In this document: one piece after another, positions 1 through 5,985 of the stretch
Layout: each line of letters opens with the position of its first letter
Numbering within the stretch: the stretch's first letter is position 1
Assembly (NCBI GenBank): GCA_900553125.1
Contig: USCB01000040.1
Span: 1-9,386, forward strand
Reading direction: 5' to 3'
Length of the DNA: 9,386 nt
Source: an uncultured Clostridium sp.
GTDB lineage: Bacteria > Bacillota > Clostridia > TANB77 > CAG-508
Position numbers and translations under genes: made by a program
The notes under the pieces: model-generated
Database searches by the model: none
What the model was told of the DNA's origin: nothing
The model's input: the letters and a program-made list of their open reading frames with translations, nothing else

Positions 1-68
1 ATATAGAGGGACTTAGAAAATATACTATGGTTGTTGCAGGAAATGAGATTTTTGTAGAGGAAATTTAG
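1..68 (+). CDS. C-terminal end of an unidentified protein (partial, 5' end outside window)
   Basis: Frame 3 is open from the first bases and ends with TAG at 66-68, giving a tail of about 21 residues that ends ...VVAGNEIFVEEI. It is too short to assign to a family and I do not recognise it. It runs in the same direction as spoVG and ends about 46 bp before the predicted spoVG promoter. I see no terminator hairpin between them, so some read-through into spoVG is possible. In Bacillus the genes before spoVG are purR and yabJ, but nothing in this tail supports either. An open frame this short could also be chance, hence the modest confidence. Confidence 0.45.
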   Translation, partial: IEGLRKYTMVVAGNEIFVEEI

Positions 69-113
69 TTACAGTATTAGTGCTAAAAAAATATCAAAAA
101 AATGTAAAAAAAA

Positions 114-142
114 GAAGGAAAAATAAAATTTATGAAGAATAT
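114..142 (+). promoter_or_regulatory. Predicted sigma-H promoter of spoVG
   Basis: The -35 element GAAGGAAAA (114-122) and the -10 element GAAGAATAT (134-142) are separated by 11 bp. They fit the Bacillus sigma-H pattern RNAGGAWWW-N11/12-RNNGAATWW at every defined position. In B. subtilis spoVG is the classic sigma-H-dependent gene, so the motif is in the expected place. Transcription would start near 148-150 and leave a leader of about 60 nt. A 7-bp inverted repeat (GTACATA 150-156 / TATGTAC 168-174) lies in that leader and has no clear role. The promoter is inferred from motif match and gene identity only. Confidence 0.72.
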
Positions 143-209
143 ATAATTAGTACATAAAACAAAAGAATATGTACAAAATAATATTAACTTAAAGAAAGAG
201 GTGCTTAAA

Positions 210-482
210 ATGCAAATAACAGATGTACGTTTAAGAAAGGTAAATTCAGAAAACAGAATGAAAGCAGTTGCTTCAGTAACATTTGATAACGAATTCGTAA
301 TTCATGATATCAAAGTTATCGAAAGCCAAAATGGATTATTTATTGCTATGCCAAGCAAAAAAACTCCAACAGGAGAATTCAAAGATATAGCTCATCCAAT
401 CAATCAAGAAACAAGAGAAAAAATAGAAAAAGCTATATTTGATGAATATAATTCTGTAGAAGCTGAAGAAACAGCTGAATAA
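210..482 (+). CDS. spoVG: SpoVG, regulatory RNA/DNA-binding protein
   Basis: SpoVG is a small nucleic-acid-binding regulator, known in Bacillus for roles at asymmetric septation and in several other Gram-positive bacteria as a post-transcriptional or transcriptional regulator of virulence and stress genes. The 90-aa product matches the family nearly end to end: it opens MQITDVRLRKV, carries the core FVIHDIKVIESQNGLFIAMP (residues 28-47) with the following KKTPTGEFKDIAHPI, and ends in a short acidic tail. The ATG at 210 is chosen because the family begins at this Met and AGAGGTG (197-203) lies 6 nt upstream. An in-frame GTG at 201 is part of that ribosome binding site, so it is an unlikely start. 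The gene looks monocistronic, between a sigma-H promoter and a strong terminator. Confidence 0.97.
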   Translation: MQITDVRLRKVNSENRMKAVASVTFDNEFVIHDIKVIESQNGLFIAMPSKKTPTGEFKDIAHPINQETREKIEKAIFDEYNSVEAEETAE

Positions 483-495
483 TAATAAGTAAATT

Positions 496-548
496 AAAAA
501 TCTGGACTTTTTGGGGACATAATTCCAAAAAAAGTCTGGATTTTTTTC
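496..548 (+). terminator. Rho-independent terminator of spoVG
   Basis: The stem pairs AAAAATCTGGACTTTTTGG (496-514) with CCAAAAAAAGTCTGGATTTTT (525-545). It includes two G-U wobbles and a short A bulge, has a loop of about 10 nt, and runs into a T tract (541-547). It lies 14 bp after the spoVG stop and separates spoVG from hslO. Confidence 0.85.
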
Positions 549-565
549 TTAAAATAGAGTATAAT
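537..565 (+). promoter_or_regulatory. Possible sigma-A promoter of hslO-gtrA
   Basis: A perfect TATAAT -10 hexamer lies at 560-565, just after the spoVG terminator. The -35 position at 17-bp spacing reads TGGATT, only 3 of 6 matches to TTGACA, so this would be a weak promoter or one that needs an activator. It is the best candidate in the interval and would give a leader of about 70 nt before hslO. Confidence 0.4.
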
Positions 566-642
566 TGGAGCTATTGAACTAAGACTTTTTGGTGCAATGT
601 TCAGAAAACGTGGTTCATTTTAAAGAGGAAAGGAAGATAAAG

Positions 643-1542
643 ATGAAAAACAAAGCAATCAAATTTTTAGCATATAATAAAAAAGTATCAGTAATGTGTA
701 TTGATACAACTGAACTTGTAGAAGAAATAAGAAAAATACATGACTTAACACCAACAGCAACAGCAGCAGCTGGAAGAGTTGCAACTGTCGCTGCAATGAT
801 GGCACATTTAGAAATAAAAGAAACAACAGATAATATAACTATTCAAATAAAAGGAACAGGACCAATCGGTAGTATAGTTTCTGTTGCAGATTTAGAAAAT
901 AAAAAAATGGCTAATATAAAAATATATGTACAAAATCCACATGTAGAGTTACCATTAAAACCAAATGGAAAGATAGATGTTGGAGGGGCAGTAGGTAGGC
1001 AAGGATATCTAAATGTAATAAAGCAAAATGAATTGACAAATAGTAATTATAATGGTTTAATACCGCTAGTGTCAGGAGAAATAGCAGAAGACTTTACAGA
1101 ATTTTTTGCAAAATCTGAACAAAAACCAACAGCGATTGCTTTAGGTGTACTAGTAAATAAAGATGGAGTAAAAAGAGCAGGGGGTTATATAATAAATCCG
1201 ATGCCAGATGCTACAGATGAAGATATATCTAAAATTGAAGAGGCAATAAAAAATGCTAAACCAATTTCAGAGATGTTAGATGAAGGTAAAAGCTTAGAAG
1301 AAATTGCCAAAATAGTAACTGGTGATGAAAGTATAGAAATTTTAGAACGCGATTTAGATGTTATTTATAAATGTAATTGTAGCAAAAAGAAAATAGAGAG
1401 AGGGATTATATCATTAGGAAAAAAAGAAATTTCAGAAATAATAGAAGAAGATGGAAAACTAGAGGCAGAATGTCATTTTTGTCATAAAAAATATAATTTT
1501 TCAATAGAAGAACTAAAGGAAATAGAAAAAGGAGCTAAATAA
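643..1542 (+). CDS. hslO: Hsp33 family redox-regulated chaperone
   Basis: Hsp33 is a cytoplasmic holdase activated by oxidation: its C-terminal cysteines bind zinc when reduced, and disulfide formation with zinc release unfolds the linker and exposes the client-binding surface. The 299-aa product has the usual family length. The N-terminal domain carries the typical TTELVEEIRKIHDLTPTATA and AAGR segments, a middle GPIG region and a VGRQGYLNVIKQ stretch. The C-terminal zinc motif is complete: CNC (Cys244, Cys246) and CHFC (Cys277, Cys280). All four redox cysteines are present, so the switch should work. The ATG at 643 is preferred because it starts at the family N terminus (MKNKAIKFLAY) behind an AGGAAAGGAAG ribosome binding site at 626-636. 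A longer frame from a TTG at 589 has no such support. gtrA follows after 1 bp and is probably cotranscribed. Confidence 0.96.
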   Translation: MKNKAIKFLAYNKKVSVMCIDTTELVEEIRKIHDLTPTATAAAGRVATVAAMMAHLEIKETTDNITIQIKGTGPIGSIVSVADLENKKMANIKIYVQNPHVELPLKPNGKIDVGGAVGRQGYLNVIKQNELTNSNYNGLIPLVSGEIAEDFTEFFAKSEQKPTAIALGVLVNKDGVKRAGGYIINPMPDATDEDISKIEEAIKNAKPISEMLDEGKSLEEIAKIVTGDESIEILERDLDVIYKCNCSKKKIERGIISLGKKEISEIIEEDGKLEAECHFCHKKYNFSIEELKEIEKGAK

Positions 1543-1543
1543 A

Positions 1544-2035
1544 ATGATAATAGACAAAGTAGAAGAATTTTGCTTAAAAATATTAGAAAAAATAGGACTC
1601 AAAGCGCTTGCAAATTGGTATAGAAAACATCAAGAAGGAATGAGATATCTAGTATTTGGTATATTATCAACAATAGTAAATATAGTAGTATATACAATAT
1701 TTTCAGTAGTATTCTTAAAAGATATGGCAAACGAAACTCTAAAAGTAAATATAAGTGAAATTGCAGCTTTTATAGCAGCTGTTGCATTTGCTTACATAAC
1801 AAATAAATTTTATGTATTTAATAGTAAAACAAATGGTTTCAAAGAACTTGCAAAAGAAATAGCATCATTTATAGGATGCAGAATTGCAACTGAACTAATA
1901 AGTATTTTAATGATGAATGCAGCTGTATGGTTTAACATAAATGACATAATAATGAAAATCGTATCTAATATTGTTGTAATAATATTAAACTTCGTATTTA
2001 GTAAGATTTTAATTTTTAAGGGAAATAAAAAATAA
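1544..2035 (+). CDS. GtrA family four-helix membrane protein
   Basis: GtrA-like proteins (PF04138) are small membrane proteins often found with glycosyltransferases. They are thought to help move polyprenyl-linked sugars across the membrane or to aid cell-envelope polysaccharide modification. The 163-aa product has a short amphipathic N terminus and four predicted membrane segments at about residues 34-58, 72-90, 104-128 and 134-156. The characteristic motif after helix 2, YITNKFYVF (84-92), is echoed after helix 4 by NFVFSKILIF. The ATG lies 1 bp after the hslO stop, with AGGAG (1530-1534) inside the hslO end, so translation is probably coupled. No glycosyltransferase is adjacent, so its partner and substrate cannot be named. 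Family assignment is firm; specific function is not. Confidence 0.85.
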   Translation: MIIDKVEEFCLKILEKIGLKALANWYRKHQEGMRYLVFGILSTIVNIVVYTIFSVVFLKDMANETLKVNISEIAAFIAAVAFAYITNKFYVFNSKTNGFKELAKEIASFIGCRIATELISILMMNAAVWFNINDIIMKIVSNIVVIILNFVFSKILIFKGNKK

Positions 2036-2043
2036 TTGTTTTT

Positions 2044-2098
2044 AAAAGAACCGGTCCCAAAAGAACATGTTCGCAAAAGAACCGGTCCCAAAAGAACA
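2044..2098 (+). repeat. 55-bp operator-like repeat, copy A (upstream of Ca2+-ATPase)
   Basis: A 31-bp unit (2044-2074) is followed directly by the first 24 bp of the same unit (2075-2098). Each unit begins AAAAGAACCGGTCCCAAAA, and between the two lies the perfect 10-bp palindrome GAACATGTTC (2063-2072). GAAC therefore recurs four times, starting at 2048, 2063, 2079 and 2094, with steps of 15, 16 and 15 bp. The first three are parts of dyads GAAC-N2-GTYC. The array sits between the gtrA stop and the ribosome binding site of the ATPase gene (AAGGAAGG, 2104-2111). A second copy at 5360-5414 is identical at 52 of 55 positions. It could be a multi-site operator, an mRNA leader element or a dispersed intergenic repeat; the sequence does not decide. 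Confidence 0.9.
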
Positions 2099-2118
2099 AA
2101 TAAAAGGAAGGTAGAAAG

Positions 2119-4851
2119 ATGGAAAATAAATGGTTTAATCAAACTGTTCAAGAAACAGAAAAAAAATTAAAAACAAGTATCCAAACAGGACTTACACAAG
2201 AACAACAAAATGAAAAGTTGGCTGAATATGGACTAAATGAATTACAGGCACAAAAGAAAAAATCACTATTTGTAAAATTTTTAGAGCAATTTAAAGATTT
2301 TATGATAATAATACTAATATTTGCAGCAATAATATCAGGAGCAATATCAATTGCACAAGGAGAGGCAATAACAGATTCTATAATAATATTAATTGTTGTA
2401 ATAGTAAATAGCATAATAGGTGTAGCTCAAGAGGCAAAAGCGGAAAAATCATTAGAGGCTTTACAAAAACTAAGTGGACATGAGGCAAAAGTTATAAGAG
2501 AAGGAAATTTACAAACTGTTTCAGCTAAAGATTTAGTACCTGGTGATATTGTTGTATTAGAAACAGGAGATTATGTACCAGCAGATTTAAGAATAATAGA
2601 GGCAGTAAATCTAAAGGCACAAGAGGCATCATTAACAGGAGAATCAGTACCTGTTGAGAAACAAGCAAGCAAGATAGAAGAGCAAGAAGTACCAATTGGA
2701 GATAGAACAAATATGTTATTTTCTTCAAGTTTGATAACATATGGTAGAGGAAAGGCAATAGTTGTTGAAACAGGAATGAAAACAGAAGTTGGAAAAATAG
2801 CAGGAATGTTATCAAATCAAGAAGAAAAAGAAACACCTCTTCAAGAAAAACTAAATAATTTAGGAAAAACTTTAGGAATTGTAGCAATTGTTATATGTGT
2901 AATAATATTTGTGGCAGGCTTGATACAAGGAAAACCAGCAGTATCAATGTTTATGACAGCGGTAAGTTTGGCTGTTGCAGCAATTCCAGAGGGATTGGCT
3001 GCAGTTTCAACTATCGTTTTGGCAATAGGTGTACAGAAAATGGTAAAGAAAAATGCAATTGTAAAACATTTACCAGCAGTTGAAACTTTAGGAAGTAGTT
3101 CAGTAATTTGTTCAGATAAAACAGGAACATTAACCCAAAACAAAATGACAGTTCAAAAAATGTATGTAAATGATGTAACATATGATATGACAAATATTGA
3201 AGATATAACAAAATATGAAAATGCAAACCAAGAAATAAAGTTATTAGTATATAATGGAATGCTATGTAATGATACAAAAATATCAGATGATGGAGAACTA
3301 AAAGGAGATCCAACAGAAACCGCACTTGTAGATATAGCTTTAAAATTAGGATTTACAAAAAACATATATGATGATATGCCAAGGGTAGATGAAATTCCGT
3401 TTGATTCTGATAGAAAATTAATGACAACAGTACATCAAGTAAATAATAAATACATTGTATTTACAAAAGGTGGAATAGATGAATTACTTTCAATTTGTAA
3501 TTCTTATATATTAGATGGAGAACAAAAAACAGATTTACAAAGTTACAAACATAGAATTAATGAAATAAATGAAACGATGGCAAAAGACGCATTAAGAGTT
3601 TTAGGTTTTGCCTATAAAGAATTAGACTATAAACCAGCCGTACAAGAATTAGAAAACAATTTAACATTTGTTGGAATGTATGGAATGATTGACCCACCAA
3701 GAGAAGAGGCAAAACTAGCAGTTGAAAAATGTAAAACAGCAGGAATAAAAACTGTTATGATTACAGGTGACCACAAAATTACAGCAACAGCAATAGCTAA
3801 AAAATTAGGAATATTAGAAAAAGAAGATGAAGCAATAACAGGAACTGAACTTGATAAAATATCTGATGAACAATTAGAAAAAGATATAAAAAAATATTCT
3901 GTATATGCAAGAGTTGCACCTGAACACAAAGTAAGAATTGTAAAAGCATGGCAAAAAAATGGCGAAGTTGTAGCAATGACAGGTGATGGAGTAAATGATA
4001 GTCCTGCTTTAAAACAAGCAGATATAGGTTGTGCAATGGGAATTGTTGGAACAGATGTAGCAAAAGAAGCGGCAGATGTAATTTTAACAGATGATAATTT
4101 CGCAACAGTTGTATCAGCAGTTGAAGAAGGAAGAAGAATATATGATAATATTTTAAAAGTAATTCAATTTTTATTATCAAGTAATATCGGTGAAATTGTA
4201 GTATTACTTTTAGCAACACTGGGAACAGGATTATTTGCAAAATGGTTTGGAATTACAGACATAGCACATTTAGAAATATTAATGCCTATTCACATTTTAT
4301 GGATAAATTTAGTTACAGACTCACTTCCAGCATTAGCTCTAGCATTTGACCCAGCAAATAAAAATATAATGGAAAGAAGACCTTTAAAAACAGGAAAAGG
4401 AATATTTACAAAATCAATGACATTTAGAATTATTTACCAAGGAATTATGATTGGAATTTTAACATTAGCAGCATTTATGATAGGTTTAGCTACAACAAAT
4501 ACTCCAATAGATGGATTGTCTTTAGATGAATCTAAAATAGAAGTTGGACAAACCATGGCATTTATTGTACTTGCATTATCAGAACTTGTACATGTATTTA
4601 ATGTTAGAGATAATAGAAAATCAATATTTAAAACAGGAATATTTGATAATATGAAACTTATTGGAGCAATTGTAGCATCTGCATTACTAATGCTTGTAAT
4701 ATTATTTGTTCCAGCATTAAGGGCTATATTTAGTATACCAGTGTTACCTTCTGGAAATATTATTGAGGTTATTTGTTTGGTTTTAGCACCTATTGTTATT
4801 GTTGAAATATTTAAATTATTGAAAATAAACTCATTGAAAGATGAAGATTAG
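2119..4851 (+). CDS. Cation-translocating P-type ATPase, Ca2+ pump (SERCA/PMCA-like, type II)
   Basis: This 910-aa integral membrane pump should use ATP to export Ca2+ from the cytoplasm. All P-type hallmarks are present: actuator TGES (173-176), phosphorylated Asp333 in DKTGT, nucleotide-binding KGDPTE (395-400), FDSDRK (428-433) and FTKGG (448-452), and hinge TGDGVND (621-627). About ten membrane helices are predicted: M1-M2 at 54-105, M3 at about 242-259, M4 at 274-305 around PEGL (290-293), and M5-M10 from 682 to 899. Against SERCA1a, the Ca2+ ligands appear as Glu291 (E309), Asn689 (N768), Glu692 (E771), Asn730 (N796), Thr733 (T799), Asp734 (D800) and Glu822 (E908), so both Ca2+ sites look intact. 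The ATG at 2119 follows AAGGAAGG by 7 nt. No sigma-A promoter is evident in the 83 bp after gtrA, so it is either cotranscribed with hslO-gtrA or controlled through the 55-bp repeat. Mn2+ transport is a less likely alternative. Confidence 0.95.
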   Translation: MENKWFNQTVQETEKKLKTSIQTGLTQEQQNEKLAEYGLNELQAQKKKSLFVKFLEQFKDFMIIILIFAAIISGAISIAQGEAITDSIIILIVVIVNSIIGVAQEAKAEKSLEALQKLSGHEAKVIREGNLQTVSAKDLVPGDIVVLETGDYVPADLRIIEAVNLKAQEASLTGESVPVEKQASKIEEQEVPIGDRTNMLFSSSLITYGRGKAIVVETGMKTEVGKIAGMLSNQEEKETPLQEKLNNLGKTLGIVAIVICVIIFVAGLIQGKPAVSMFMTAVSLAVAAIPEGLAAVSTIVLAIGVQKMVKKNAIVKHLPAVETLGSSSVICSDKTGTLTQNKMTVQKMYVNDVTYDMTNIEDITKYENANQEIKLLVYNGMLCNDTKISDDGELKGDPTETALVDIALKLGFTKNIYDDMPRVDEIPFDSDRKLMTTVHQVNNKYIVFTKGGIDELLSICNSYILDGEQKTDLQSYKHRINEINETMAKDALRVLGFAYKELDYKPAVQELENNLTFVGMYGMIDPPREEAKLAVEKCKTAGIKTVMITGDHKITATAIAKKLGILEKEDEAITGTELDKISDEQLEKDIKKYSVYARVAPEHKVRIVKAWQKNGEVVAMTGDGVNDSPALKQADIGCAMGIVGTDVAKEAADVILTDDNFATVVSAVEEGRRIYDNILKVIQFLLSSNIGEIVVLLLATLGTGLFAKWFGITDIAHLEILMPIHILWINLVTDSLPALALAFDPANKNIMERRPLKTGKGIFTKSMTFRIIYQGIMIGILTLAAFMIGLATTNTPIDGLSLDESKIEVGQTMAFIVLALSELVHVFNVRDNRKSIFKTGIFDNMKLIGAIVASALLMLVILFVPALRAIFSIPVLPSGNIIEVICLVLAPIVIVEIFKLLKINSLKDED

Positions 4852-4860
4852 ATGTTTACT

Positions 4861-5113
4861 ATTTGCAATAAAATCCGAAATATAAGTAGGGGCTGCATGT
4901 GGGGTACTAATTAATTCAAGATTATTAATGGCTCCCTACATAATTTAAGAGCTTATAAGCATAATTTTTGGCACCCTTCCGTGGCGGAGCACGAACTCTT
5001 TCCAAAAATTATACTAATAAGCTCTAAAATTATTCCGGTTACACATTAATAATCTTGAATTAATTAGTACCCCACATGCAGCCCCTACTTATGTTTCAGA
5101 TTTTATTGCAAAT
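4861..5113. repeat. 253-bp near-perfect palindrome (MITE-like or structured RNA element)
   Basis: The outer arms 4861-4930 and 5044-5113 are 70 bp each and match as reverse complements at 68 positions. The exceptions are C4876 opposite A5098 and a T-G wobble between 4881 and 5093. A small unpaired region (4931-4939 and 5034-5043) leads to an inner 32-bp stem (4940-4971 with 5002-5033) that has three mismatches. The 30-nt apical loop (4972-5001) is GC-richer than its surroundings and contains CGTG-GCGGAG-CACG (4980-4993), which can form a small hairpin. There is no credible open reading frame. The element begins 9 bp after the Ca2+-ATPase stop and ends about 60 bp before the tRNA promoter, filling most of the 369-bp gap. 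It has no T tract at its end, so it is not a standard terminator. No clear target-site duplication is visible. A nonautonomous transposable element (MITE) is the leading interpretation; a conserved structured RNA is the alternative. Confidence 0.93.
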
Positions 5114-5174
5114 TATAATTGTAAGTTTGTGAACAATAAATACAAAAAAATGCAAAAAAGATTGTAAGTAATAG

Positions 5175-5203
5175 TTGACTAAATCAAAAAAAAATGGTAT
5201 AAA
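5175..5203 (+). promoter_or_regulatory. Sigma-A promoter of tRNA-Glu
   Basis: TTGACT (5175-5180) and TATAAA (5198-5203) are separated by exactly 17 bp, with 5 of 6 matches to each consensus hexamer. Transcription should start near 5210, about 11 nt before the tRNA. This is the strongest housekeeping-type promoter in the window. Confidence 0.85.
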
Positions 5204-5220
5204 TAAAAGGTAGTATTCAT

Positions 5221-5295
5221 GGCCCCTTGGTCAAGCGGTTAAGACGTGGCCCTCTCAAGGCCAAATCATGGGTTCGATTCCCGTAGGGGTCACCA
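5221..5295 (+). tRNA. tRNA-Glu, anticodon CTC, CCA encoded
   Basis: A 75-nt cloverleaf folds cleanly. The acceptor stem pairs GGCCCCT with AGGGGTC (one G-U pair), the D arm is GTC-AAGCGGTTAA-GAC, and the anticodon stem TGGCC/GGCCA encloses the loop CTCTCAA. The T arm is ATGGG-TTCGATT-CCCGT, followed by discriminator A and a genome-encoded CCA (5293-5295). The anticodon at 5254-5256 is CTC, which reads GAG. In a genome this AT-rich most Glu codons are GAA, so this is expected to be a minor isoacceptor alongside a tRNA-Glu(TTC) elsewhere. It stands alone between its own promoter and terminator. Confidence 0.97.
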
Positions 5296-5311
5296 AAAGA
5301 ATTATACATTA

Positions 5312-5350
5312 GAGTAGAAAAGGAATCACCTATTCTACTTTTATTTTTTT
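5312..5350 (+). terminator. Rho-independent terminator of tRNA-Glu
   Basis: AGTAGAA (5313-5319) pairs with TTCTACT (5333-5339). An A-A mismatch then leads to AGG/CCT (5321-5323 with 5329-5331) around the loop AATCA. TTTATTTTTTT (5340-5350) follows. The hairpin starts 17 nt after the tRNA. Confidence 0.85.
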
Positions 5351-5359
5351 AATGTACCA

Positions 5360-5414
5360 AAAAGAACCGGTCCCAAACGAACATGTTCACAAAAGAACCG
5401 GTCCCAAATGAACA
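5360..5414 (+). repeat. 55-bp operator-like repeat, copy B (upstream of the unknown membrane protein)
   Basis: Same architecture and orientation as the array at 2044-2098: a 31-bp unit (5360-5390), then its first 24 bp (5391-5414), with the perfect palindrome GAACATGTTC at 5379-5388. It differs from the other copy at three of 55 positions, none of them in the two ACCGGTCCC cores or the central palindrome. It lies 10 bp after the T tract of the tRNA terminator and 2-3 bp before the AAAGGAGAG ribosome binding site of the next gene. No sigma-A promoter is visible between the terminator and that gene, so the array is the only candidate control element there. Confidence 0.9.
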
Positions 5415-5430
5415 AAAAGGAGAGAATAAA

Positions 5431-5907
5431 TTGGAAGAAAATAATAAAATAATAAGAAAAAAAGTATTCGAAAATTTAATAATAGCAATATCAGTAATGT
5501 TATACTTTATATTAATAAATTTTGCCAATATGAGAATACAAGAAGAAACATTATTACAAGGAATAAAAATAGTTAGTCTAATAATACTAGGAATAAGTAT
5601 AGCATCATTTGAAATTGCATACCATAAAGATAGTGGAGAAATAGCAATAACAGGAATAGAGATATTAGTTTTAGCAATACAAACACTAACAATATGGACT
5701 ACAATAAATAAATTTAAATTACAATTTCAAATATACATATTAGTTTCAACATATGCATTTTCGATATACTATATATTAAAATGTATAGTAATATACACAA
5801 TAGAGAAAAGGAAATATTTGAATAGTTTAAGTGATATACACGAAATATTAAATAATGAACCAGTGAAAAAAGCAGCAAAGAAAAGAAATACTGAAGAAAA
5901 TGCGTAG
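5431..5907 (+). CDS. Four-helix membrane protein of unknown function
   Basis: I do not recognise a family. The 158-aa product has four predicted membrane segments, at about residues 14-33, 43-63, 70-90 and 99-124. A basic, charged cytoplasmic-type tail (125-158) ends in a Lys-rich stretch. There are no catalytic motifs and one Cys (118). The start is taken as TTG at 5431, because AAAGGAGAG (5416-5424) lies 6 nt upstream. The frame also opens at an ATG at 5383, but that Met lies inside the central palindrome of the 55-bp repeat and has no ribosome binding site, so the extra 16 residues are a translation of the repeat. The gene follows the tRNA terminator and precedes the remA promoter, so it is probably its own unit. 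It may be a small transporter or envelope component, but that is only a guess from topology. Confidence 0.8.
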   Translation: MEENNKIIRKKVFENLIIAISVMLYFILINFANMRIQEETLLQGIKIVSLIILGISIASFEIAYHKDSGEIAITGIEILVLAIQTLTIWTTINKFKLQFQIYILVSTYAFSIYYILKCIVIYTIEKRKYLNSLSDIHEILNNEPVKKAAKKRNTEENA

Positions 5908-5918
5908 AAAAGCCGATT

Positions 5919-5952
5919 TTTACTAGACTTTATGAGAAAAATATGATAAAAT
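5919..5952 (+). promoter_or_regulatory. Probable sigma-A promoter(s) of remA-rpoZ-gmk
   Basis: Two overlapping candidates fit with 17-bp spacing: TTTACT (5919-5924) with TATGAT (5942-5947), and TAGACT (5924-5929) with TAAAAT (5947-5952). Each -35 matches consensus at 4 of 6 positions. Either would give a leader of about 25-35 nt before remA. The sequence does not show which is used. Confidence 0.5.
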
Positions 5953-5985
5953 AGAAAAGAAATTCATAAACGGGAGGAAAATTTT

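Noticed and set aside
150..174. Inverted repeat in the spoVG leader as a terminator or riboswitch
   Set aside because: It is only 7 bp with an 11-nt loop, AT-rich, and has no T tract.
589..642. TTG start for hslO
   Set aside because: The family N terminus and the ribosome binding site both point to ATG 643.
2063..2072. LexA/DinR box (GAAC...GTTC)
   Set aside because: The Gram-positive SOS box has four bases between GAAC and GTTC. Here there are two, and no SOS gene follows.
2044..2098. CRISPR-like direct repeats
   Set aside because: There are only two units in direct contact, with no unique spacers, and the same block recurs elsewhere as a whole.
3797..4240. Long minus-strand and alternate-frame open frames inside the ATPase and other genes
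   Set aside because: They are Leu/Ile-rich shadows of AT-rich coding sequence with no ribosome binding sites or recognisable domains.
4861..5113. Retron, group II intron or riboswitch
   Set aside because: No reverse transcriptase, intron domain V-like sequence or known aptamer core is seen; the simple palindrome explains the structure.
5383..5430. N-terminal extension of the membrane protein from ATG 5383
   Set aside because: The codons lie in the 55-bp repeat, the ATG is part of a palindrome and has no ribosome binding site, while TTG 5431 has a strong one.
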